Positions 31,909-41,984 of a stretch of 64,000 bases of DNA are shown one piece after another (position 1 is the stretch's first letter; each line of letters begins with the position of its first letter). The notes beneath the pieces are model-generated. The model was not told where the DNA came from, made no database searches, and worked only from the letters and a program-made list of their open reading frames with translations. A program made the position numbers and the translations under genes. Source of the DNA: Symbiodinium natans (Eukaryota; Sar; Dinophyceae; Suessiales; Symbiodiniaceae); NCBI GenBank assembly GCA_905221605.1, contig CAJNDS010000114.1, forward strand, positions 120,001 to 184,000. Reading direction: 5' to 3'.

Positions 31909-34900
31909 AACCGCCTGAGCTGAAGCCGCACAGGCTGGGCTTTGGGGTTTAGGCGCCCCAAACCCTAAACCCTAACCCCTAAACCCTAAACCCGCTATGG
32001 CCATCGTCTGCGTGTCCCAGACCGGCGACCACCTCGGAAGCAAGAGCTGTGCGATGCAGGTGCTGCACCAGCAGATCCTGCGCCACTTGGGTTGCGGCTG
32101 ACGATCTTGTATGGGCTAGATCCGCTCGATCTTGCTTTAAGCGACTTTCAGAAACAAAAGCTTATCGTGCTCGAAAAATGGGTTTGAAAAACTTGTGAAG
32201 GCGTGGCCGTAGTAGACTTAGTAGACCGTTAGTAGACCTCTTTTCTCAGCTGGGCGGCTGGCAGGAGCAGGTGCTTCGGAAGATGAGCAAAACTTACGCA
32301 AAAAGAGGGCATGTAAAGAGACACAGGAGCCGCAAGCTTGATTTAGACATCTTGCCTGTGCTTTTGTCAAGGAACTCCAAGTAAGTTCCCATAGTATGGA
32401 GGCTCTAGCCTTTCCTTTCACATGTTTTCTTCTATGGCTGTCTCATGCCAAGCTTCTTAACAAGAGCCCAGATGGACTTACGCAGGCAGCGTATGTGAGC
32501 AGAGTGGCATAGCACCCCACCACCCAAAGAAAAAAGATAATCCCTGTACTACCCTTACAAGGAGGAGTTCATTTTAGTAGGAAAGTCTGGTACAGCCCAT
32601 CACTTTCCCACGCGCTGCATCCTAAATCAGAACGTCCCGTCTAATAAAGCCCATGACCATTTTACATCATGAGTGGGTTTCCCTTTAGCGAGATGAGGAA
32701 GATTCAGCAGGATCTCTCAAATACACAGAATTACACCCTAGTCTTGCAAGGTCATGGATCTTTCGACGACAGCTTCGGCCCTACAGTAGAACCTCCGAGG
32801 GGGTGCCTGGCGAATGCTCCACAGCTGCTCGCGGACCTTCCGAAATCTAGGTTGCGATTCGGGAGGGTCCTCAGTGGGGGTGTGGGCTCTTGGGCGAAAC
32901 TCTACATGCTCTCTACATGCATGGGCATTGATCGAACCTTCTCACATGGCAAGGCATGCAAGATCCGTCGAACCCTCTGAAGCCCCCTGTCAACACGTCA
33001 ACATTTGAGACACCCTTTCCTACACCCTAAACCTTAAACCCTAAACCCTTTTTTAAACACGGGTCTGTAGATCAACCATCATGTCCATCCAAGAGCCTTC
33101 AGAGAGGTGGTCAAGGGAAAAGGGAGCACTCCCTCCAAGGGTTTGGGGCTTGGGGTTTAGGGTTTAGGGTTAAGGGGCCCGGCCCTCAACCATTGAGCCC
33201 TAAACCTCACTTTGGGGGTTCGGGGGCGGAACAAGCCTGAGCCCTTCAAACCCTCAATTGGGGGTTTAGGGTTTAGGGTTTAGGGCTTAGGGTTTCCCTA
33301 AACCCTCAACATCCCTGGCGCCTGGGCCCATCCACCGGGAGGGCACGTCTCCTCCCGCAGCAGCGCGCGCAACGAGGCGTCGAGCACCTGAAGGGCGCAG
33401 TGCTACTTAGGGTTTCGGGTTTAGGGTTTAGGGTTTAGGGTTTAGGGTTTAATTAGGGTTTAGGACTTAAGGGCTCTTGGACGTCGAGGCCTTCTCTGGC
33501 CGCACTTTCGTCGGATCCGGCGCCGAGCGCAGGCGCACGAAGGGCCTGAACCCGAAGGGCAAGCCAGAAGGTATGTTGTCATACTACTAGATGACTACAG
33601 ACTTCTAATGTCCCATTACTCTTCTTCTTAGTATCACTACAGTTATGTAAAGAATATACTGTCATATCGTACGCTCTGGCCGAGATCCTTTGATCCTGAA
33701 GCCCACAAGCCCACAGTGCAGCTTTGTGAAACTTGAGCCAAGCTATGGGCGCAATTTTGGACCTCCATGATCGGAGTCCCTGTAGTGTAACAAAAACCTG
33801 GCTGCCCGTGTCCCAAAACCGTCCCCCCGCCGGAAGATCGCGGAACTCGTGCCAACGACTGGCCGGCCTCCGCCGATGGCCAGTCCGCATGTGGGCGCGT
33901 TCGGGGTGCTCTTGGGTGGGGGGCTGGAGGTTGGATGGAGATGTTTGGATGCTGGAGTGGGGGTTTGATTGGGGCTTGGGGTCTTACCTACAGGGCTTAG
34001 GGTTGGGGAATGATGGTCTGAAATGCAGGAATGGGCCCTACCCCTGAATCCTAACCCCGAAAGCCCTGACAACCCCAAAATTTAAACCGGGCGCCAAACC
34101 CGAAAAGCTGAGAACATGAAAAGAGACTCTATCCCTTGCCCCTTGGAAGCTTGAGGCCCCCAAGCCCTTGGCAGAAGGAGACCCCAAAACCCTCTGTAAA
34201 GAGGAGCCCAAGCCCTTTGTAAAGGAGACCCCAAGCCCTTTGTAGAGGAGACGAGACCCCCAAGCCCTTTGTTGAAGGAGACCCCAAGCAATTCTAAGTA
34301 AAGGAGACCCCAACCCCTAAACCCTAAACCGCAAAGAGGAGACCCCAAACCAGTCGTAGCGGAGTTCGCTCCAAGCGTCCTGGTTCTGATGACCACTCGG
34401 GCGCATTCTCCGGCGCTGGGACGGGCGAAGAACTGGCCTTCCCCCACCCGGCCCCCCTCCAGGGGCTGTGGCGAGGGCTTAGGGTTTAGGGTTTAGGGTT
34501 TGGGGTTGAGGCTTTAGGGCCCTAGGCGTCTCGACCCAGGAGTAGCCTAGGAATCAAGAGGGTACCCTTTTTGGAAGGTAGGCTACTCTGGGTCCTAGGC
34601 GAACTAACGGATTAGGGGTGTTGCGCGAAGCATTGCGAGTTCAGAGAATGTGGCGTCCTCGGTCTCGCGGAATGTCCATGATTCCCTTTCTGAGTCCCTC
34701 TCGATACCATGACTTCTGCTATCCGCACCGTTTAGACTTCACACGGAAAGCCGACACAACTTGCAAACGAGCTGCTATGCTATGGTGCACACATATTGTC
34801 AGCTGCCTAGACTATGGTCAATCAGGGTTTATGTTGCAACTAAGGTCTTGAAGACCCTCAACCCCTCTACTCCTTAAACCCAATCAAAAAACTCTACACC

Positions 34901-35303
34901 CCAAAGTCTATAAACTTTAAACCCCAATGTTTAAACTCACGAACTGTATAGCCCAGCTCAAAACCTGAAGCCGCAAAAACGCGTAAACTTTAACCCCTAA
35001 ACCTTCAACGGGTACAGCATCAAGCAGCCCCAAACCGCCTGAACCCACTAAACCCTGCAAACCCTCTAAACCCTCTAAACCCTCTAAACCCTCTAAACCC
35101 TCTAAACCCTCTAAACCCTCTAAACCCTCTAAACCCTCTAAACCCTCTAAACCCTCTAAACCCTCTAAACCCTCCAAACGCCTAAACCCCCTAAACCCTC
35201 TAAAACCTAAACCCTGAACGCGAAATCCTACTTGCCTGGCCCGCAAAGCGCTCCCGGCGGGCATCACGCTTGTTGCACTCCTCCTGGTGCTGTGGGTTCT
35301 GGG
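27510..35303 (-). CDS. Gene C: unidentified multi-exon gene
   Basis: I do not recognise it. Islands between telomere-like arrays are open on the minus strand with G/C-rich third positions: about 35303..35235 (EECNKRDARRERFAGQA, ending in a CAG|GCAAGT donor), about 34465..34365 (GEGQFFARPSAGECARVV), about 33570..33485 (LPFGFRPFVRLRSAPDP), about 33400..33310 (ALQVLDASLRALLREE), about 30470..30395 (HQEDPANHTGEEEPTND), about 29055..28990 (SDAARDASSIVCKELG), 28435..28385 (SRMGRALMESLIRQLR), about 28280..28172 (AVHEATEYAFHVHGEVV, then HQTLDDLRLPVDIVEEAQ), about 27955..27885 (QAWSAFMLASETREAAG) and about 27578..27515 (LFGFPVGSAQCFAKLSGF). Its right-hand limit is unknown; islands at 36850..36775 and 38480..38400 might belong. 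They may represent more than one gene. Confidence 0.5.
27961..28160. repeat. Telomere-like array grading into TTTGGGG variants
   Basis: Starts with ten perfect TTTAGGG units, then shifts to GGTTTGG and GGATTAG variants. Between two gene C exons. Confidence 0.9.
29496..29596. repeat. I6 dispersed repeat, copy 1
   Basis: ACTAGGTTGGCCCCTAAAGC to CCCAAGGGCCTACCCAG; about 95% identical over 100 bases to 37226..37330. Confidence 0.85.
30284..30375. mobile_element. I4 element
   Basis: GGGGCCTTAATCATCAGAAT, GGGTTTTGGGGGG and GAGTATCATTCTAAAGGGGC. Confidence 0.65.
31155..31187. repeat. Poly-G tract
   Basis: About 33 consecutive G, after a CCCTAAA array. The length could be an assembly estimate. Confidence 0.85.
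31288..31455. repeat. TTTAGGG array with internal eight-base block
   Basis: Perfect units flank a run of TTTTAGGG units, then normal units again. Confidence 0.9.
31869..31907. repeat. (GA)n microsatellite
   Basis: About 19 GA units. Confidence 0.9.
31996..32099 (+). CDS. Possible plus-strand exon
   Basis: The only island where the plus strand looks better: MAIVCVSQTGDHLGSKS then CAMQVLHQQILRHLG, with nearly all codons ending in G or C. Flanked on the left by a CCCTAAA array. It could be a stray exon, or antisense coincidence. Confidence 0.25.
34547..34607. mobile_element. I7 element
   Basis: AGCCTAGGAATCAAGAGGGT to CTACTCTGGGTCCTAGGC, an inverted repeat at the ends. Confidence 0.65.
35051..35175. 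repeat. Nine-base telomere variant array (CCCTCTAAA)n
   Basis: About 13 copies of CCCTCTAAA, a telomeric unit with a two-base insertion, tandemly multiplied. Translates as EGLEGL on the minus strand, which is not a protein. Confidence 0.92.
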
Positions 35304-35469
35304 GAACTAGGATGACCCTCAAAGCCGTTCGCGGGGGTTTTCGGGTCATCGAATTCCACGTTTGGACGATGCGGGAAAGTTGATTTTTTTGGCTACATGC
35401 CCGGGGGTCTCCGAAACGTTTAGTTCCACGTGATCTGCGGTTTTGGGACATGCGACATGCCAAATGGCC

Positions 35470-36110
35470 AGAGATGACCTGAAAACATGGCCAGGGATGA
35501 CCCCCCGACCCTCAAAACGCTCTGAAAAATATTCCGAAACTAAACCTCCTGAAACCCAAGTATTTAAGAAACAATTAATTAAATGAATAAATATATATAT
35601 ATATGTAGATATATGTATATATGTGTGTATCTATTAAATACAATATCCCAAGTATTGGGCTTTATAAGGGCTGCATAGTTTTTCTTTTATTTTCTTTATG
35701 GGGGCTTTGTAGGGCTTTTGGGCTTTGCAGGTTTTATAGGGCTTCAATGCGCTTTATACGGTTTACTAGGGCTTTACGGTGCTTTGCAGTGTTTTGCAGG
35801 GCTTTATAGGGCTTGAAGGGGTTGATGAGCTGTTTTTGCAATGCTTGCTCTAGGTATAGGGTGACAGGATTGAAAGGGTTGAGAGACCTCAAAAGAGTTC
35901 AGAAGGCGAAAACTACAAGGCTTCGGGTGAAGAGTTCACGGGGCTTTTCGGACTCTGTGAGACTCCTATGGGCCCTGCCCTAAAAGCCCTCTGAAAGCCC
36001 TCCAAAAGCCCTCTAAAAACCCTCTAAAAACCCTCTTAAAAACTCTAAACCCTCTAAACCTATAAACCCTATAAACCCTGTAAACCCTAGTTACAGTGAG
36101 GCCGACACCC
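35470..36110. other. Non-coding, repeat-derived
   Basis: Starts with a diverged copy of repeat I6, then an AT microsatellite (35585-35630). Next come many decaying units of a GGGCTTTATAGGGCTTTG-like sequence (about 35690-35815), then CCCTCTAAAA variants (35985-36080). No coding signal. Confidence 0.45.
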
Positions 36111-36774
36111 AGGACTAGGGACTGCAGTAGGGAAGACATGATCCTTCTTGGAAGCCTGGCTTTAGGGGTTTAGGGGTTTAGGGGGTTAGGGCTAGGGTTT
36201 AGGGCTTAGGGTTTAGGGCTTGGGTTTAGGGTTTTGGGCTCATAGGAGTTGAGGCTTAGAGGGTTTACGGACTACCTTTACTGGTTCTGACGGGCGTCTC
36301 CGCTAAGTTCGGGTGCGTCTCTGAAGCCCTTCGGAGACGAGCTGCAAGGGCCCTCTGGCACTTGACATGCCGGGTTTAGAGTTTAGGGTTTAGGGTTTAG
36401 GATTTAGGGTTGAGGGTTTAGGGTTCAGGAATGAGTCCTAAGCCCCGAAAGCCCCCAAACTTACGGCCTTAAGGGCCTATAAGCCCATCCCCTAAACCTT
36501 TGGCCCCAGAAACCCTAAACCCTAACCCTCTAAGGTTAGTTTATTTGGTCCCTTACCTCCTTTATAGGGTTCTGATGTATGGGCCTTACTTAATTTGCAT
36601 AGGACGCATTAGGGGTATGGAAGGGGTACCCTTGTAAGGGCCTATACCAAGGGACCATGTAAGCCCCAAACCCCAAACCCCAAACCCCAAACCCTAAACC
36701 CTAAACCCCAAACCCTAAACCCTAAGCCCTAGACCCTAAGCCCTAAACCCCAAACCCTCAACCCCTGGCTTTCT

Positions 36775-36850
36775 CTTGGCCCCTCTCCGCGCCTTCATGG
36801 CGTGAGGATCGCCCTCAGCGCCGAGGCGCATCACCGTCGGCAGCGCCATG
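36775..36850 (-). CDS. Possible exon (gene C or separate)
   Basis: Minus-strand island reading MALPTVMRLGAEGDPHAMK with strongly G/C-rich third positions, flanked by CCCTAAA arrays. No recognised homologue. Confidence 0.3.
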
Positions 36851-37225
36851 TGGGCTTACTGAAAGCCCTGAAGCCCTAAGCACTAAGCACTAAGCCCTAA
36901 ACCCCAAACCCCTTAGCCCGGTAACCCTAAACCCTAAACCCTCAACCCTCAACCCTAAACCCTAAACCCTAAACCCTAATCTGGGTTTAGGGATTCTCGT
37001 GTAGAAGGGCCCCTATGGGTTGAAGGTTTTAGGGCTCTAGGGTTTGGAATTTAAGGTCGGGTTACGATTTAGGATTCAGAGCTCAGGGTTTAGGTTTGAG
37101 GGTTTAGGGCTTAGAACTCACTGCCTTTCGGCCTCTCTTCAACCCCGCAGCCTGAAACCCGAAGTGTTAAATCCTTAAGCCCCCCAACCCCAAAGCCCCA
37201 AGCCTGAACCCCAAGCCCTGCTCCT

Positions 37226-37330
37226 TAACTAGGTTGGCCCCTAAAGCCCTCTGAAAAAAAATTCCTGAATATGATCCTCTTAAACCCAAATAAGGGAAAA
37301 TATAACATGTCCCAAGGGCCTACCTAGTTA
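37226..37330. repeat. I6 dispersed repeat, copy 2
   Basis: AACTAGGTTGGCCCCTAAAG to GGGCCTACCTAGTTAAG; the ends AACTAGGT / ACCTAGTT form a perfect inverted repeat. Confidence 0.85.
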
Positions 37331-38399
37331 AGAACCCCACATTGAGCCCGATTCCTGGGAAGGGGGGGGGGGGGGGAGATTAACGTTCTTCTTCCGGGCA
37401 AATCGCCTCAGATATCCCTAATCCCTAAACCCTAAACCCTAAACCCTATACCCTAAACCCTAAACCCTAAACTCTAAACCCTAAACCCTGTCCCTAAATG
37501 GGGCCCTCTGGAGATCCCGAGTCAGGAAAAGCCGCACAACTTTTAGGGCTCAGGGTTTAGGGTTTAGGGGTTTAAGACATAGGGCCTAGGGTTCAGGATA
37601 CAGGGCCTGGTTTAGGATATAGGGTTTAGGGCTTAGGATTTAGGGCTTATCATCGGGTCTAGGGTTCAGGGTTCAGGGGGGTTCAGGGTTCAGGGTTTAG
37701 GGTTTAGGGTTTAGGTTTTAGGGTTTAGGGCTTAGGGTTTCGTAAACCTCTTGCATGCCCTCCTGCCTAGGCGCCGCCGGATCGTGGCGGGTGGCCACCT
37801 CTCACCCGGCAGCAGCCACGTGCTAAGACCCTAAACCCTAAACCCTAAACCCTAAACCCTAAACCCTAAACCCTAAACCCTAAACCCTAACCCCTAAGCC
37901 CTGCACCCTAAACCTTAAACCTTAAACCTTAAACCATCTTAAACCCCAAGCCCTAAACCCTAAACACTAAACCTAAACCCCAGGCCCTGCTTTGGGCTCA
38001 AGGCGTTCAGATCCAAACAGCCCCTTTCACTTATTGGGGCGAGTTTGGGTCGGCGTGGGCTTAGGGTTCAGGGTTTGGGGTTTAGGGTTTCGGGTCTAGG
38101 GTTTAGAGGTACAAGTCCCCCAAAATCAACAACAGGAAGCTGACACTGCCAGGCAGCCAACCACAAGTATGAGTCCTAGTTCGCTAAGGACAGGAACACG
38201 CTGAGCTTCATGTAACTCCTATTCCGTTCAAGTTAAGAAAAACAACAATAAAAAATAGCTAAGGCAGCTGAAGCCCCAATTACACCCCGGCCTCCAAGCC
38301 AATGACCCTAAACCCTAAACCCTAAACCCGAAACCCTAAACCCTAAACCCTAAACCCTAAACCCTAAACCCTAAACCCTAAACCCTACAGTAGCTGAAG

Positions 38400-38480
38400 C
38401 TGATTTGAAGCTTTGCGGAGAGCTGTAAAGCAGACAGAATCCATCGCTCTAGGGGTAGTAGCTGCATACAAACTAAGGGC
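38400..38480 (-). CDS. Possible exon, weak kinase-like motif
   Basis: Minus strand reads SDVWALSLYAATTPR, which recalls the SDVWAL motif of protein-kinase subdomain IX. It lacks the following Gly-Cys/Val and no other kinase motif was found nearby. Low confidence. Confidence 0.2.
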
Positions 38481-38569
38481 CCAGACGTCAGAACCCTATA
38501 ATTAGGGTTTAGGGTTTAGGGTTTAGGGTTTAGGGTTTAGGGTTTAGGGTTTAGGGTTTAGGGTTTAGG

Positions 38570-38672
38570 GTTTAAGAACCCCAAAAAAGAATATTCTTCC
38601 TTATCAGGGTACTAGAGGGAACCTTATTTTTGTGATTTTTGGGGGTTCTTAAGCAAATAGTTTAGTAGAAAT
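38570..38672. mobile_element. I8 element, left end replaced by a telomeric array
   Basis: TTAAGAACCCCAAAAAAG to GGGGGTTCTTAAGCAAATAG; the TTTAGGG array begins exactly where the outer left repeat should be. Confidence 0.7.
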
Positions 38673-39299
38673 AAGGAGGCCAGGGACCATATTAAGGGCC
38701 CATGGAAACTACCCTTAGATCGCTTGGCCTGCTGGAGCCTGGGGATCTAAGGCTCCGGGTTTTTGGGGGGTTTAGGGTTTAGGGTTTAGGGTTTCGGGTT
38801 TCGGATTTCGGGTTTCGGGTTTCGGGTTTCAGGTTTCGGGTTTCGGGTTTCGGGTCCCTTGCCAGCCATTTTGCGGTTCCTTCCCTTCCGCATGCCATCC
38901 ATGCTGTCCCATTCAGACGCCTTGGACTGAAGGATAGGCCACTTGCCTGAATTCGGGATCCGCATGCGATCGCTGCGTCGTGTTCCTGCACTCTGGTGGC
39001 GACAGGCGATTGAAACTGGCAAGAAGCATCTGAGCGAGTACGGTCTGGGCACTGCTTCGTGAAGCTAGGCAATTCTCAAAAATCACGTTAGCTGTGGTGC
39101 TCATTTAAACCTCGGAGTGCTGAGATCAAAAAAGCCCGAACCCAGCCCAAGCCCAGAAGCTGCGCGGTTTCGCTCACAGAGGTAGTATTGAAAACGCCTC
39201 TGCGGGCAATTGCTACGATGTTTCGTAGCCAGCTGGAAGATAAGATCGCTCTTGCAGCTGTAGAACGGCATCCTCCCTGCTTTGCACAAACATGACTTC

Positions 39300-39420
39300 T
39301 TAGTTGTCCAGTACCTAGGGGTTTTAAAGGTTAACCTTTGGGATTACAAGGGGGATGTATTACCCCAACAAGGTGAAAGGTTACCGACTCTGCTACTAAT
39401 ACTTAGACTAACCTGAACAA
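39300..39420. repeat. Possible MITE-like element
   Basis: Alternating inverted segments (GGGGTTTTAAAGGTTAACC ... GGTGAAAGGTTACC) resemble the other intron elements, but no second copy was found in the window. Confidence 0.25.
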
Positions 39421-40696
39421 TCCTAACGTCTCCGGTTCACCCCCTTCGGGACGTTCCGGAAATTGCAGGGCTTGGCATAATTTTCCAGACTTACTACGAC
39501 TGCGCTGTTGATAAGAATAGCGAAGAGGGTCATGTGCCCTCGCATGCACATGCGAATTTAGACGTAGGGGCACATGGCTGTGGCGGGCAGCATGAGGAAG
39601 GATCGCGGTCGGACCTCATGCCTCAATGTGATGATATGCGTTCATAACCACGAGACCCAGCCATAGCTGAACTTGACTGCTGAGTATCCTTCGTGTCGAA
39701 AGTTGGTTAAGCTCTGCAGCAGAGGTCCCGCATGCATTTCTTACATCGAATCATTTTCCCCTAAAGATGGTGTGAGAAGCGGGAACCGTTATGGCTCCGC
39801 AATGCCACGGCAGAATATGGCCCCACGCCAAAACCATTCAGCATCCTCCTGATCTTGCGATTGGGCTGCGTATTTTTTTCGACGAGACGCAGCTCTAGCT
39901 ATACACAAGATATACATATCAACATAGCTACATGCTACAATACAAGCGAAAACACAACGCAGCGGCGCTAGGGTTCCCGAGTGCAAGTTGCAGGCTCAGG
40001 GCCTGCGGCGAGTGAGGAGTGCTGTCGGGCGTGAAGCCCTTGTGCTGGTCACAGTGCCTTTTGGTGAAGTCCACTCTGCCTGGTGTGGTGGGCCTTGTTG
40101 ACTTTCGAGACATGGGCGGTCCTCTAAGCTAAGTTCCCCTTTTGGGGGTCCTTATCTTGACGGCCCCAACTTAAGGGACCCGAATTCCGAGAAGTACTCA
40201 CATGAAAGATATAGAGCGGACTTACACACATGGTGTCCCCAAACCATAAACTATGCAATGCATTGCCCGGGTCCCGACGAACTCCTCGCTTTTAGTTCAG
40301 GAAGGGTGTGAGATTTTACGGCTTCCGGGTTTGAGGGGCATCGAAGGCTTCAGGATTTTGGGCTTTCGGCGGAGGGTCGACTTCGCCAGTGGCCGAGCTT
40401 AAAACACGAGCATTAATCAGAGGACTCCTCTCTCACGAGGGCGCCGGCCTCATATTTCACTCTCCACATGGTTCCCTCCCCCGGAAGGATGTCCTTAAGG
40501 ATGTCCTGCAGGAATCCCCCAAAAAAAGTGAACAGCCTCGAAAAGGAGATTGCAAGCATCATGGCTCTTCGCAGCTATTCTTCTTGAGCTGTTTAGGGAA
40601 ACCAAGCGCTCACGCACCACAACCCGGGCCCAGCGAAGGCCCATGCTTCCTGAGTTTCTGGCCGCAAAAAAACACCGTGTCCCAGCTCCCCTAGCC

Positions 40697-40797
40697 TGCC
40701 CAGTAACCAAGGCTTAACAAGGGTGCCCTTGTTTGCTTAAAGGGGTTTATACGGCAACCTAAAGCCCCCAAAAAGGGAATAAGGGTACTACTGGGCA
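40697..40797. mobile_element. Diverged I1 element
   Basis: Begins GCCCAGTAACC and ends GGGTACTACTGGGCA, with AAGGGTGCCCTTG inside. Outside any recognised gene. Confidence 0.6.
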
Positions 40798-40920
40798 TCC
40801 TAGTCCCCTAAGCCCCCAAACCAAGAAAGCCCAAACTGCGAAACGCTCCCTAGAACTCAAAGCCTGAAGCCCAAACCCTGAAGCCTTGAAGCCCTGAATT
40901 CCGGGCTTCCCCTGCTCTGC

Positions 40921-41003
40921 AAACCCTAAACCCTAAACCCTAAACCCTAAACCCTAAACCCTAAACCCTAAACCCTAAACCCTAAACCCTAAACCCTAAA
41001 CCC
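40921..41003. repeat. Telomere-like array (CCCTAAA)n
   Basis: Twelve near-perfect units at the edge of the array-free 39-41 kb stretch. Confidence 0.95.
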
Positions 41004-41266
41004 ACCGGACCCTCATCCTCAGCTGGCCTTTCTACAGCACGTGGTCGCTGGTGTGCTCGGAGCTTGAGCTGGAGTGGCCTCTCACGAGCACAACAGGCTT
41101 TGGGGTTTAGGGTTTAGGGTTTAGAGGGCCCAGGGCTAACAGCTCAGGTTGCCCTGTAGGGTTTGTGGGGTGTGGGGGAGGAGGTCACTCTGCCACCCTA
41201 AACCCTAAACCCTAAAACCCTAAAACCCTAAAACCCTAAAACCCTAAAACCCTAAAACCCTATAAA

Positions 41267-41398
41267 TAGGGGCCTGAAGAATTAGAGTAGGGCTTTGGGA
41301 TGGTGATTGTGGTAGAATTACACATGGACCATAAGGGAATATTATGAGGTTTAGGGTTTAGGGTTATGAGTAATTCTTCCGACCCCCTATAGTAGACC
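41267..41398. mobile_element. I4 element with 15-base telomeric insert
   Basis: AGGGGCCTGAAGAATTAGAG to CCGACCCCCTATAG; insert at 41349..41363. Confidence 0.8.
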
Positions 41399-41500
41399 CA
41401 GGCCTGTGCCGCTGCTGTTGGAGGTCGTGCCGCTGGTCATGGCACTCAGGCGGCTGCCCTTCTTCTTCGCGCCCTTTGTCGCGCGGATCATCCTGGGTGG

Positions 41501-41661
41501 TACTTGGAGGTTCATGGGTACTTAGTAACCAATTAGAACTGTACGCATAACCCACTTATAAGCCCCTTAAGTGCCCTAAAACGTATAGCCCACTTAAAAG
41601 CCCCTTAAGTGCCCTAAAATGGTTATTAAGTACAGTTATAAGTACCAGGAACCTGCAAGTA
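41501..41661. mobile_element. MITE family I2, near full length
   Basis: TACTTGGAGGTTCATGGGTA at one end, TACCAGGAACCTGCAAGTA at the other, with duplicated inner CTTATAAGCCCCTTAAGTGC. Lies in the region downstream of gene B's conserved C-terminus. Confidence 0.85.
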
Positions 41662-41984
41662 AGGCAAGGCATGGCGCACGACAAGACCCAATGGCACGAC
41701 AGGAAACCCAAGAAGAAGTGGTCAAATCATCTCGAAGTGGCAGCTCCAGCATACATACTGTATCATCTTATTGATACAAAAAACATGTTGTGATATCTTC
41801 ATCCCTGTTCCCCTAGGAAGAATAAAAGGATCCTTTTTGCTCATGTATAAGAAAGCCCATAACCCAAAAAGTAAAAAGGATCCCTAACACTGATTTAGAT
41901 ATTATGATATTCTGATATTTTGATATCATGATACTATTACATCATGATATCATGATATTAGTGCATTAAACACCCCCAAACCTC

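Larger units (their letters stand above)
38860..40900. other. Longest array-free stretch, probably intergenic
   Basis: After a block of degenerate repeats at 38770-38855, about two kilobases are free of telomeric units. This is between the possible tail of gene B and gene C. Open frames on both strands have no recognisable motifs. A member of the introner-like family I1 ends it (40697..40797). A promoter or terminator for the neighbours could lie here but none is recognisable. Confidence 0.4.

Noticed and set aside
33733-33751. Possible spliced-leader relic (minus strand ends TTGGCTCAAG).
   Set aside because: Only ten bases match the dinoflagellate leader and the preceding bases do not; no retrocopied coding sequence follows.
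33579-33890. Minus-strand open frame of about 100 aa.
   Set aside because: Open in overlapping frames on both strands, no family features, codon use unlike the recognised exons.
34917-35267. EGLEGL repeat protein on the minus strand.
   Set aside because: Translation of the CCCTCTAAA array.
40389-40694. Plus-strand open frame of 101 aa in the array-free stretch.
   Set aside because: No motif and opposite to the direction of all supported genes; overlapping minus frames are equally open.
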